Below are positions 25,704-33,479 of a DNA stretch of 43,778 bases, piece after piece. The notes beneath the pieces are model-generated. The model did not search any database. It was given only the letters and a program-made list of their open reading frames with translations, and had not been told where the DNA came from. The position numbers and the translations under genes were made by a program. Position 1 is the first letter of the stretch; every line of letters starts with the position of its first letter. The DNA comes from Phenylobacterium deserti (GTDB lineage Bacteria > Pseudomonadota > Alphaproteobacteria > Caulobacterales > Caulobacteraceae), in assembly GCA_945883235.1 (NCBI GenBank), contig CAMCXF010000028.1, positions 1 through 43,778 on the forward strand, written 5' to 3'.

Positions 25704-26921
25704 GTGACCCCCCGAGAATTCGCCGAAGTGGCGATCGAAGACGCCTCCTCCGGCTATGAGCCGCCCTATCGCCAGTTCTTGGCGTCGGGCGAACCCTACC
25801 GCTCGCTGATGCGGCACAATCCCTGGATGAAGGTCCCGCGCGCCGGGGAGGCCCTGGAGTGGGGTGCCGGCCACTACTACGACACCACGGTCGCTCGTAA
25901 ACATCTGGACTGGATGGACAAGGACCTGCCGCAGGCGACCAGGGACATCTCCCGCCTGCGTCGCGACTTTTACGCCTGGGGCTACTGCCTGATCGAAGAC
26001 GGCCTGTCGGCGGAACAATGCGCCTGGCTGCACGACCGGGTCGCCGACCAGGCGGCCGCGGAACGCACGCTGGGCCTGGCGCACCTCAGCGCCGCCCAGC
26101 AGCACGTCTGGGCCCTGGTCAACAAGGGGGACCGGTTCGTCGGCTGCATGGAGTTCGATCCGGCAGCGGTGCAGTCGGGATTGTTGATCGAGCGGCTGCT
26201 CGACGAGGCGATGGGGCCTGGCTGGAACCACTTCAGCTTCCTGGCCAACATTTCGTATCCCGGTTGCCATCCCCAGGGACTGCACCAAGACCAATCCTTC
26301 ATCGCGCCTTGCTTCACGGCGGAGGCGCCAGTGCTGGTGAACACCATCTACATCCTGCAGGACGTCGACGAGGTGAACGGCGGGACGCTGCTGATCCCGG
26401 GGTCCCACCGGCCGAACGGTCAGGCTGGCGAGGCGTTCGGTCGCCTTCCCCCGCCGATAAACCTGGAGGCGCGCGCCGGCACGGTCCTGCTGATGGACGG
26501 CCGCGTCCTGCATGGCGGTGCCGTCAACCGGTCCGATCGGCTGCGCTACATCATCACCAATTCGGTGGTGAAGCCCTGGATCCGGCAGCAGGAGAGCTTC
26601 CTGCTCACCGTCTCATCTGAGGTTCTCGCCCAGGCCAGCGACAAGTTCCTCTGGCGCGCCGGTTTCCAGGCGACCTCGACGCGCAACATGGTCGAGGGCT
26701 ACGGCTATACGGGGACCGGCAAGGTCGGGGACCCCAACGGCGACATCGCCCATGTCCGCCGCGCGATGGACGCGGGCGGCTACCGGCACATGGGCCCGCT
26801 TTCGATGGCACGCCTCGCCGACGTCGACCCCGCGGATTTGGGTGCGGGCCGCATCCAGGCGAACCACGAAACATACCGCAGTGCGCGGTATGCTGAGCGG
26901 CTGCGCGGGATTGCGAGCTGA
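25704..26921 (+). CDS. Phytanoyl-CoA dioxygenase (PhyH) family protein, copy D
   Basis: A 405-residue PhyH-family oxygenase and the nearest paralog of copy C. The core has YRQFLASGEPYRSLMRHN, LRRDFYAWGYCLIEDGLS, the triad H194/D196 (GLHQDQSFI) and H270 (VLHGGAVNRS), and GGTLLIPGSHR. The frame is open from ATG 25638, but GTG 25704 is preferred. GGAGG lies nine bases upstream, the N terminus MTPREF then aligns with MTQPVEF of copy C, and the promoter and operator fall outside the gene. TTG 25701 is the alternative. It is divergent from the hot-dog operon and followed by the TonB receptor gene. The substrate is unknown. Confidence 0.87.
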   Translation: MTPREFAEVAIEDASSGYEPPYRQFLASGEPYRSLMRHNPWMKVPRAGEALEWGAGHYYDTTVARKHLDWMDKDLPQATRDISRLRRDFYAWGYCLIEDGLSAEQCAWLHDRVADQAAAERTLGLAHLSAAQQHVWALVNKGDRFVGCMEFDPAAVQSGLLIERLLDEAMGPGWNHFSFLANISYPGCHPQGLHQDQSFIAPCFTAEAPVLVNTIYILQDVDEVNGGTLLIPGSHRPNGQAGEAFGRLPPPINLEARAGTVLLMDGRVLHGGAVNRSDRLRYIITNSVVKPWIRQQESFLLTVSSEVLAQASDKFLWRAGFQATSTRNMVEGYGYTGTGKVGDPNGDIAHVRRAMDAGGYRHMGPLSMARLADVDPADLGAGRIQANHETYRSARYAERLRGIAS

Positions 26922-26928
26922 ACTGGCG

Positions 26929-26949
26929 TCAGGCCGGGCGGGCGCCTGA
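26929..26949 (+). terminator. Weak hairpin after PhyH copy D
   Basis: TCAGGC and GCCTGA form a 6-bp stem around a 9-base loop eight bases after the stop codon. There is no T-run, so it may only stabilise the mRNA end. Low confidence as a terminator. Confidence 0.3.
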
Positions 26950-27083
26950 GCACTCGACCGTCTGGGTTATCAGGCCTTGCAGAAGGCGTTGACCCCTTAA
27001 TTCCCCGGCGAGGTTGGCCAACTCACTGTTCAGTCTTTGCGATCAGGCGAGCCTCTTGTCCATACTTTGTGACAAGCAAGATA

Positions 27084-27101
27084 CATACCCTTTCGTCAAA
27101 C
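27084..27101 (-). promoter_or_regulatory. Operator-like element, site 5 (upstream of TonB receptor)
   Basis: Read on the minus strand this is GTTTGACGAAAGGGTATG. It keeps GTTTGA and GTAT of the shared element at the same spacing (11 of 18 positions). On the plus strand TTGTCC (27056-27061) and GATACA (27080-27085) could form a promoter that it overlaps. A second TTGACA starts at 27104. The receptor start is 178 bases downstream, leaving a long leader without an obvious structure. Confidence 0.45.
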
Positions 27102-27279
27102 TGTTGACATCGCCCAGAAATCCTCCAGCATCATGTCAACGTCGTCAGGTGGAGCCCGTAGGGCGTCGCACGCGAGCAGCCGTTGGCTCGATGGCGACGC
27201 GAAGGGGTGAAAATCAGGTGAGACGCAAAAATAAGGTGGGCGGCCGTGGCCAGCCCATCGTTGGGGAGGAAACACTACC

Positions 27280-29985
27280 ATGAGCCATCGGCATATTCTG
27301 CTGGTGAGCGCTGCGATGGCGTCTGCGTTTTCCGGCGCTGCGCTCGCTGCGGACAAAAGCTCCACCAACACCATCGAGGAACTGATCGTCACCGCCGAGA
27401 AACGCGAACAGAACCTGCAGGTCGTGCCCGTCGCGATCTCGGCCTACACGGCCAAGGATCGGGAAACCAAGGGCATCATTTCAATCCAGGACATCACCAA
27501 TTTCACGCCGGGCCTGAGCTATTCGTCCAATCTGGACCGCGCCGCCATTCGAGGCGTCGGCCGCCTAACCAATCGGCTTTCGTCTGACGCGGCTGTGGCC
27601 ACCTACTCGGACGGCTTCTACACCACCTCGGTCGCTGAAGTCGGCAAAAGCACCCTCGCCGTCGATCGGGTCGAAGTGCTGCGAGGCCCCCAAGGCACGC
27701 TTTATGGCCGCAACGCCATTGCTGGCGCCATCAATGTGATCTCCAAGCGCCCGACGCAGGAACCCTACGCAGAAGCCCGCATTACGGCCGGAAACTACAA
27801 ACTCCAGAACTACGAGATTGCGGCGTCCGGCCCCCTGTCAGACCAGCTGAGGGTCCGGGGCTACGCACAGTATGTCCATCAGGACGACGGCTATTTCCGC
27901 AACGTAGCCACAGGCAAGCGCGCGGATGATGCTCTGAACCGCTACTATGTCGAGTTTCAGGCCGACGCAGACTTGGGGCCCAATACCCAGTTCTGGTTCA
28001 AGTATGCGACCGCAAAGTGGACGGATGAGTCGGGCAACAGCGGCGGCGGCGTCGGTGACCGGAACTACGATTTCAGCCTGGGCGGAGTGGATTCCCTTTC
28101 CTTCAACGCTGCCTACGGACTTCAGACCCGCGACCCCCTGACAGGGGGCCTGATCAACGGGCGCCAGGTCGGATCGGTCACGAACAACCCTCAACTTACA
28201 GATGTGCGAACGTTCAACTCGAACTTCCCGAATGGCACAAACATCAACAACGATAACATTCACATCCTGGCCGTTCACTTTAACCACCAGTTCGACAGCT
28301 TCGAATTCAAGTATGTCGGCGGATATGACTCCTACTATTACGACCAGATTTCCGACGGCGATGGCGTGCCGGTTCTTTCGTTTCAAATTCCACTAAATGC
28401 GTCGCCTCTACCAGCCCAGAATACGTGCCAGTATGTCGCCGGTTGCCAGCCTCTGACCATTGACGCGAGTGGAAATCAGTTTCGGTACACTGAAGACAAT
28501 GAGTGGTTCAGCAGCGAGGTCAACTTCGCCTCGACCACCGACAAACCGCTTCAATGGATCGTGGGCGCCTACTACTTCAAGGAGTGGTACAAGAACCCGC
28601 AGGTCGCGTACGGCTCTCAGCCTGGATACAGAAATCCAACCGGCGCTGCGGTGGGCAATCCCTTCGGATCAGCGCCAAATCCCAAGGGCGAAACCTACCA
28701 TTTCGACTACGACATGTCGACACGGAGCATCGCCGGGTTCGGGCAACTGGACTGGAAGCCGCGCCCCGAATGGCAATTCACCGCGGGGATCCGTTACACG
28801 CGTGACGACAAGGAAGGCTTCGAACAGTTCAGGTCCCTCTGTTACACGGTCGCCTGCATCGGCAATCCGCGCGTCTTCGGCACCCTGGTCGGAAACACCA
28901 TTCTCGACATCACTACTCTGCTGGCCGCGAGCTACACGTCATCGACAGCTGAAGCGGCCATCGACGGCGTAGCGACACCCGCGCGTCAGGTGGGTGCGTC
29001 GTTCGTGAACTACAACATCGACCCGGCGACAGGACTTGCGCGACGGGACCTCAAGAACAACTGGTCGGGCGTGACAGGCAATCTCAGCGCCCAGTGGACG
29101 CCGAGCGACGACACAAATCTCTATTTCCGATACGGACGTGGCTACAAATCAGGGGGCTACAACGCAGGCGAAATAGTCTCGTCCCCGTCCACCGACGCCG
29201 AATTCGTCGATGCATTCGAGATTGGCCTGAAGCAAGACATCGGTAACCGGCTGCGGCTCAACATGGCCGCCTTCTACTATGACTACGCTGATCTTCAGAT
29301 CCCCATCCGGGTGGCCAACTCGACAACACTTGGCACCGTCCTGCAGACCCGATTCCTGAACGTGCCCAAGTCCGTGTCTCAAGGCTTTGAGCTTGAAGGG
29401 CAATGGAACCCCGTCAACAATCTGCAGCTGACATTCAGCTATTCGTTGAACGACACCAAGGTTCAGACGGCCTGCACGCCCACGGACCTGCGGGCGTGCG
29501 TGCTTGATACCGCCGACCCACTGGCCCAGGACGTTGACGCCAAGTCCGTCCTCACGATCAACACCTCGGACGGCCTCAGGAGCTTGCAAAGCCTCAAGGG
29601 TAACCGGCTGCCCTATGCGCCGAAGTCGAAGGTCGCCCTGAACGCCAATTACAACTTCGTCTTCTCAAAGAGCGTTCTCAATATCAGCGGATCCATCGTG
29701 TGGCGTGATGAGTCCTACGCCAACCTGTTTACCCGGGAATACAACCGGGCGCCGGCCTGGGATTCGACGGACTTCCGCGCCTCCTGGCGGACCAACGACG
29801 GTCGCTATACGGTCATCGCCTATCTCCGGAACGCATTTGATCAATTGACCTACCCGGCGGCCGGCAACGGTTTCCGGCTGGCGCCGGACAGCGCCACACC
29901 GACCAAACTCAACAATGTTTCCAAGACGTTGGGCCTCAACCCGCCGCGCACGTTTGGTATGGCGGTCTACTACAAGTTCCGTTGA
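27280..29985 (+). CDS. TonB-dependent receptor
   Basis: A 901-residue outer-membrane receptor. The signal peptide is short (positive HRH, hydrophobic core, cleavage after about residue 24 in GAALAADKSS). A TonB-box-like segment, IEELIVTAEKREQNLQ, follows, then the plug domain (VPVAISAYTAKD, RGPQGTLYGRNAIAGAIN with the conserved plug motif at about residue 140) and a 22-strand barrel ending in the aromatic FGMAVYYKFR. The type is the one Caulobacterales and sphingomonads use for sugars, terpenoids and other non-iron compounds. It should bring the locus substrate across the outer membrane using TonB energy. ATG 27280 has GGGGAGGAAA upstream. The promoter region carries a copy of the shared operator element. 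Confidence 0.93.
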   Translation: MSHRHILLVSAAMASAFSGAALAADKSSTNTIEELIVTAEKREQNLQVVPVAISAYTAKDRETKGIISIQDITNFTPGLSYSSNLDRAAIRGVGRLTNRLSSDAAVATYSDGFYTTSVAEVGKSTLAVDRVEVLRGPQGTLYGRNAIAGAINVISKRPTQEPYAEARITAGNYKLQNYEIAASGPLSDQLRVRGYAQYVHQDDGYFRNVATGKRADDALNRYYVEFQADADLGPNTQFWFKYATAKWTDESGNSGGGVGDRNYDFSLGGVDSLSFNAAYGLQTRDPLTGGLINGRQVGSVTNNPQLTDVRTFNSNFPNGTNINNDNIHILAVHFNHQFDSFEFKYVGGYDSYYYDQISDGDGVPVLSFQIPLNASPLPAQNTCQYVAGCQPLTIDASGNQFRYTEDNEWFSSEVNFASTTDKPLQWIVGAYYFKEWYKNPQVAYGSQPGYRNPTGAAVGNPFGSAPNPKGETYHFDYDMSTRSIAGFGQLDWKPRPEWQFTAGIRYTRDDKEGFEQFRSLCYTVACIGNPRVFGTLVGNTILDITTLLAASYTSSTAEAAIDGVATPARQVGASFVNYNIDPATGLARRDLKNNWSGVTGNLSAQWTPSDDTNLYFRYGRGYKSGGYNAGEIVSSPSTDAEFVDAFEIGLKQDIGNRLRLNMAAFYYDYADLQIPIRVANSTTLGTVLQTRFLNVPKSVSQGFELEGQWNPVNNLQLTFSYSLNDTKVQTACTPTDLRACVLDTADPLAQDVDAKSVLTINTSDGLRSLQSLKGNRLPYAPKSKVALNANYNFVFSKSVLNISGSIVWRDESYANLFTREYNRAPAWDSTDFRASWRTNDGRYTVIAYLRNAFDQLTYPAAGNGFRLAPDSATPTKLNNVSKTLGLNPPRTFGMAVYYKFR

Positions 29986-29990
29986 TCTGT

Positions 29991-30011
29991 CGGCACCGAC
30001 GCCGGGTGCCG
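29991..30011 (+). terminator. Hairpin just after TonB receptor
   Basis: CGGCACC and GGTGCCG form a perfect 7-bp stem with a 7-base loop, six bases after the receptor stop codon. No T-run follows directly. It probably protects or ends the receptor mRNA. Confidence 0.45.
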
Positions 30012-30055
30012 TGCGGTCTGTTGCTCCCCACTTGATCTCCGCTGCGCGTGGTTCG

Positions 30056-30080
30056 TCCGCACCGGCGGAGATTTCTTTTG
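30056..30080 (+). terminator. Possible intrinsic terminator downstream of TonB receptor
   Basis: TCCGC-ACCG-GCGGA forms a short GC stem with a tetraloop, followed by GATTTCTTTT. This is the best candidate for a Rho-independent stop of receptor transcription. The stem is only 5 bp, extendable by alternative pairing with CTCCGC at 30037. Confidence 0.5.
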
Positions 30081-30251
30081 ACCGAACCCGCAGGTAAATT
30101 CTCTGGCGTACGTCGCCGTTCAAGTGGCTGGATCAGACCGACCGACGGTAGAAGCGGGCCGTTTTGGCGCGGAACATTGCATCACTCCATGCTAGTGATC
30201 GGGCGTCACCAAAGCTGACTCTGAATGTAGGGTACCCCGTCGAAACCCCGA

Positions 30252-30279
30252 TTGACATGAAGAACCTTGAGTCTATTTT
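30252..30279 (+). promoter_or_regulatory. Promoter candidate for third amidohydrolase
   Basis: TTGACA (30252-30257), a 16-base spacer and TATTTT (30274-30279) give a near-consensus housekeeping-type promoter. The start codon is at 30318. The operator-like element starts inside the -10, as expected for a repressor. Confidence 0.55.
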
Positions 30280-30293
30280 GAACGAATAGTATG
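30276..30293 (+). promoter_or_regulatory. Operator-like element, site 3
   Basis: TTTTGAACGAATAGTATG shares TTTGAACGA and AGTAT with the 18-mer at 4602 and 25657, at the same spacing. It ends 24 bases before the TTG start at 30318 and overlaps the -10 of the promoter candidate at 30252-30279. Confidence 0.6.
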
Positions 30294-30317
30294 GATTGAC
30301 GTCCTGAGGAGGCGGCC

Positions 30318-31955
30318 TTGAACCATGACATCGTAATCCGTGGCGGACTGGTTGTGGACGGGACCGGCGCCGAGGGCGTCACGGCCGACGTGGCCATCGA
30401 CGGCGGCGTCATCTCAGCCATCGGAGAGGTCACCGCGCGCGGCCGCCGCGAGATCGACGCCGGGGGCCATGTGGTGAGCCCGGGTTTCATCGACCTCCAC
30501 ACCCATCTCGACGCCCAGATCGGATGGGACCCCGATCTGACGCCGGTCGCCTGGCACGGTGTGACCACCGCGTTGATGGGCAACTGCGGCCTCACCTTCG
30601 CACCCTGCAAGCCCTCCGACCGGGCGATGCTCGCGGGCATGATGGAGACCGTCGAGGATATTCCGCGTGAGGCGATCCTGAGTGGTCTGCCCTGGACCTG
30701 GGAAGACTACGGCGGCTATCTCGATGCACTGGACCGAATGAAGCCGGGGATCAATGTCGCGGGGCTCGTGGGCCATTGCGCCGTGCGATACGCGGTCATG
30801 GGAGACCGATCTTTCGCCGAGACCGCATCTGCCGATGAGTTGGCGCAGATGGTCGCGATCGTCACCGAGGCGATGGACCGCGGTGCGTTGGGCTTCTCGA
30901 CCAACCGCTATGAGCCGCACAAGGCGCCCGACGGCCGACCGATCCCCGGCACCTTCGCGCCGGTCGAGGAACTGCAGGCAATCGCCAAGGCGGTCGGCGC
31001 GCGCGGGGGCCTGATGCAGGCAGTGGGTGCCAAGCCGGAGGTGTTGCAGGCCATCTCCGACGCCGGAGCCCGCGTGCTTTTCAGCTGGGGCGTCGGCGCG
31101 CAGAAGGGCGCAGGCGCGGCCAGCGCGGCGGTCCTCGACGAGATGATCGGCGAGCGCGACATGACCGCCATCACCCAGGTGCGCGGCACGGGCTACATGT
31201 TCGGGCTGCAGTCTGGGCTGCCCTTCCGGGGCGAGACCTGGGAGGGAGTGCGCAAGCTGTCGCTCGCCGACCGGCTGGCCGCGATCCGAAATCCGGACGT
31301 CCGCGACCGCCTGAACGCAGAAGGCCGCCGGGCCGACAGCTGGGACGCCCTGCCGAACGTCTATTATCTGGGCGACAGCGAGACGCCCGACTATCGCGCC
31401 GAGCGCTCGGAGAACGTTCCGAAGATGCTTGAGCAGAATGGCGAGGCCTGGGTCTCCTTGTTCCTGCGGCTTTCCGACGAAAGCGACGGCCGGTGCCTCT
31501 TCAACTACCGGATGTTCTGTCAGGACCTGGGCGAACTGGGCGACCTGTTCCGTAGCCCCCGGATCTTCCCGAGCCTCGGCGACGCCGGCGCCCACGTCTC
31601 GCAGATCATGGACGCGGACTGGACAACATTCGTCCTGGCCTACTGGATCCGCGACCGGAAGCTCTACAGCCTGGGCGAGGGCATCCGGCGGATGACATCC
31701 GGACCGGCGCGGGTTCTGGGCCTATCGGACCGGGGCGTCCTGGCGCCCGGAATGCGGGCGGACATCAACGTGATCGACCTGGACCGGGTGGCCCAGCTTC
31801 GCCCCGAGATCGTCCACGATTTTCCCGGCGGCGCGCCGCGCTATATCCAAAGGGCTCGTGGCTACAGGGCCACGCTGGTCAATGGTGAGGTCAAGCTGGA
31901 GAACGACGAACTCACCGGAACCCGGCCGGGCAAGGTCCTTCGGCACGTCCACTGA
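30318..31955 (+). CDS. Amidohydrolase family 3 / D-aminoacylase-like protein, paralog 3
   Basis: A 545-residue paralog of the proteins encoded at 4647 and 7804, closer in sequence to the first. H61 and H63 (DLHTHLDAQIGWDP), C90 (MGNCGLTFAPC) and D422 (SLGDAGAHVSQ) are at the same positions. The central ligand histidines of classical D-aminoacylase are again missing; the segments read LMQAVGAK and VLFSWGVG. The C-terminal end has LAPGMRADINVIDL and FPGGAPRYIQRARGYR. The start is TTG 30318 with GAGGAGG just upstream; MNHDIVIRGG then aligns with MSHETVIRAG and MSYDLVIRNG. It stands alone behind its own promoter and operator, and converges on the TetR-type gene with 10 bases between the stops. 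Confidence 0.85.
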   Translation: MNHDIVIRGGLVVDGTGAEGVTADVAIDGGVISAIGEVTARGRREIDAGGHVVSPGFIDLHTHLDAQIGWDPDLTPVAWHGVTTALMGNCGLTFAPCKPSDRAMLAGMMETVEDIPREAILSGLPWTWEDYGGYLDALDRMKPGINVAGLVGHCAVRYAVMGDRSFAETASADELAQMVAIVTEAMDRGALGFSTNRYEPHKAPDGRPIPGTFAPVEELQAIAKAVGARGGLMQAVGAKPEVLQAISDAGARVLFSWGVGAQKGAGAASAAVLDEMIGERDMTAITQVRGTGYMFGLQSGLPFRGETWEGVRKLSLADRLAAIRNPDVRDRLNAEGRRADSWDALPNVYYLGDSETPDYRAERSENVPKMLEQNGEAWVSLFLRLSDESDGRCLFNYRMFCQDLGELGDLFRSPRIFPSLGDAGAHVSQIMDADWTTFVLAYWIRDRKLYSLGEGIRRMTSGPARVLGLSDRGVLAPGMRADINVIDLDRVAQLRPEIVHDFPGGAPRYIQRARGYRATLVNGEVKLENDELTGTRPGKVLRHVH

Positions 31956-31965
31956 CGACGTCGGG

Positions 31966-33180
31966 TCAGGCGACGAACCCGCGGAGGATCGCGCGGACGT
32001 AGTCTTGCCTCGCCTCGTCAGATCCAGCGTCCCTGCGCCAGAGGTCGAGCTCATTGGCTCCATTGATTGCGGCGGTCAGCATCTGGGCGGTGATGGTGGT
32101 GTCGACTGACCGGATCGATCCGTCCGCGATCCCGTCACACAGAATCGACGCCAGCCGGATGGTGATCCGCCTCAGGCCCATCATCAGTTGGGCGCGCAGG
32201 GTCTCGGGAACCGTCGAGAGCGCGGAGGTCCGCAAGAGGGGCATATCCGACAGCTGTAGGCCAACCAGCACGTCCAGAAGCCTCGCCACAATCTGCAGGC
32301 CCGATCCGCCCGCCGCCTCCGCTGCGTCAATGGCGCGCCACATGACGCCGAATGTGCGTTCGAAACACGCCTCGACCAGATCGCCCTTGCTGTCGTGGTG
32401 ATGGTAGAAGGCACCCTTGGTGACATTCAATCGGGCTGAGATCCGTTCCACGGACATCCCATGGTAGCCCTCCTGATTGATCAGGACGGTCGCGGCCGTC
32501 AGGAACTGCGCGCGTGGCGTCCGGGGTTCGACGACGGAAAAATCCAGGTCTGGCAATTGCAGGTCGTCGATACTCGAATCCGAAGCGGCCAGCCCCCGCT
32601 CGAGGACATCCGACATCCGATCGGCGATCCGCGCGAAGTCCTTGCGCCGCCAGTTCGGCAGCCAGGTGGGAAGCCACGTCAGCTGTCCTACCATCAGCAT
32701 CGTGCGGCCGTTCAGGTCCTTGCGCGAGGTGTGGCTTCCCCCGTCGAGCAACACCCGCGTCTGGCGAAACATCTCGCCATAGGCTTCGTTCACAACCTGT
32801 GAACCGAGGGCCAGAATGTCCGAGAAGGCTGCGATCTCCGGCGCGTCGCCGGCCCTGATCGCGGCGCGCGTTTCGAGGTGGCGTCGAACGAGGTCAGAGA
32901 GCCTCGCTGTCGCCTCCGGCAGCTCAGCCGAGCGCGCGGCCATATCACGGAAACGCCCGATGCCGTTGAGGAAACAGGCCTCCGCCAGGGCCTCCTTGTT
33001 CGAAAAGTAGTAGACAACAGCCGTCGGCACGACGGCCAGCGGCGCGGCGACATCGGCGAAGGTCATACCCTTGACCCCCTTACGATTGATCTCCCGCGAC
33101 GCCGACGCGATGAAAGCGTCGCGCTTCCCGGCGTAGGGCCCGCGGCGCTTCCTTACCTTTTCCAACTGTCCTTCCGGCAT
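31966..33180 (-). CDS. TetR-family regulator with two TetR units in tandem
   Basis: A 404-residue regulator, about twice the family's usual 190-220 residues. The first unit has a helix-turn-helix at residues 39-60 (MTFADVAAPLAVVPTAVVYYF) and a helical ligand domain to about 200. A linker (DLQLPDLDFSVVEPRTPR) leads into a second helix-turn-helix at about 242-262 (MSVERISARLNVTKGAFYHHH) and a second ligand domain. Both recognition helices look intact, with the typical aromatic end (VVYYFSNKEAL and AFYHHHDSKGDL). A single chain could therefore bind both half-sites of an operator or two operators. It is the only obvious regulator in the catabolic locus and the best candidate for the shared 18-base elements. 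I see no copy of the element before its own gene, and its ribosome site is weak. Confidence 0.88.
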   Translation of the reverse strand: MPEGQLEKVRKRRGPYAGKRDAFIASASREINRKGVKGMTFADVAAPLAVVPTAVVYYFSNKEALAEACFLNGIGRFRDMAARSAELPEATARLSDLVRRHLETRAAIRAGDAPEIAAFSDILALGSQVVNEAYGEMFRQTRVLLDGGSHTSRKDLNGRTMLMVGQLTWLPTWLPNWRRKDFARIADRMSDVLERGLAASDSSIDDLQLPDLDFSVVEPRTPRAQFLTAATVLINQEGYHGMSVERISARLNVTKGAFYHHHDSKGDLVEACFERTFGVMWRAIDAAEAAGGSGLQIVARLLDVLVGLQLSDMPLLRTSALSTVPETLRAQLMMGLRRITIRLASILCDGIADGSIRSVDTTITAQMLTAAINGANELDLWRRDAGSDEARQDYVRAILRGFVA

Positions 33181-33246
33181 ATGATCCAGCCCAAGCCGCC
33201 TCGTGAGTCCTTCCCGCGACTATATCTCATGTTGGTCGCCACAAGT

Positions 33247-33436
33247 GTACCTGACGGGTTAACTTCGCCGAGCCACAGAGGCCCCTCCCCGACCCAGTGA
33301 TCACGCGGCGGCGGTCGCAGCGTTCCACGTCCGATAGGCCTCGGTCCGGAACAGGCGAAGGGTCGGTCGGCGGATTAGGTGGGGCTGGAGATTGAAGGTG
33401 TTGTAGACGGCGGCGGCCGTTCGACTGACACCACCC
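33247..33436 (-). mobile_element. Internally deleted IS6-family element (MITE-like)
   Basis: Bases 33266-33407 repeat 33499-33640, the 3' end of the full IS6-type copy, with a constant 233-base offset and only a few mismatches. The repeat then jumps directly to GACTGACACCACC (33424-33436). This matches the other terminus of the full element, GACTGACAGCACC at 34284-34296. The copy therefore has both ends but lacks nearly all of the transposase gene. The left terminus near 33247 is diverged and its exact edge is uncertain. Confidence 0.65.
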
Positions 33437-33479
33437 TATTTGATGCTGCCGTCGAAGTTGGGATACCTATGCTCCATCG

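Noticed and set aside
1..33180. Biosynthetic gene cluster for a natural product
   Set aside because: No carrier proteins, synthases or tailoring transferases are seen; a receptor, symporters, acyl-CoA dehydrogenases and hydrolases fit breakdown far better.
33181..33246. Autoregulatory operator before the tandem TetR gene
   Set aside because: No segment keeps both blocks of the element at the right spacing; the IS6 derivative may have replaced the original upstream region.
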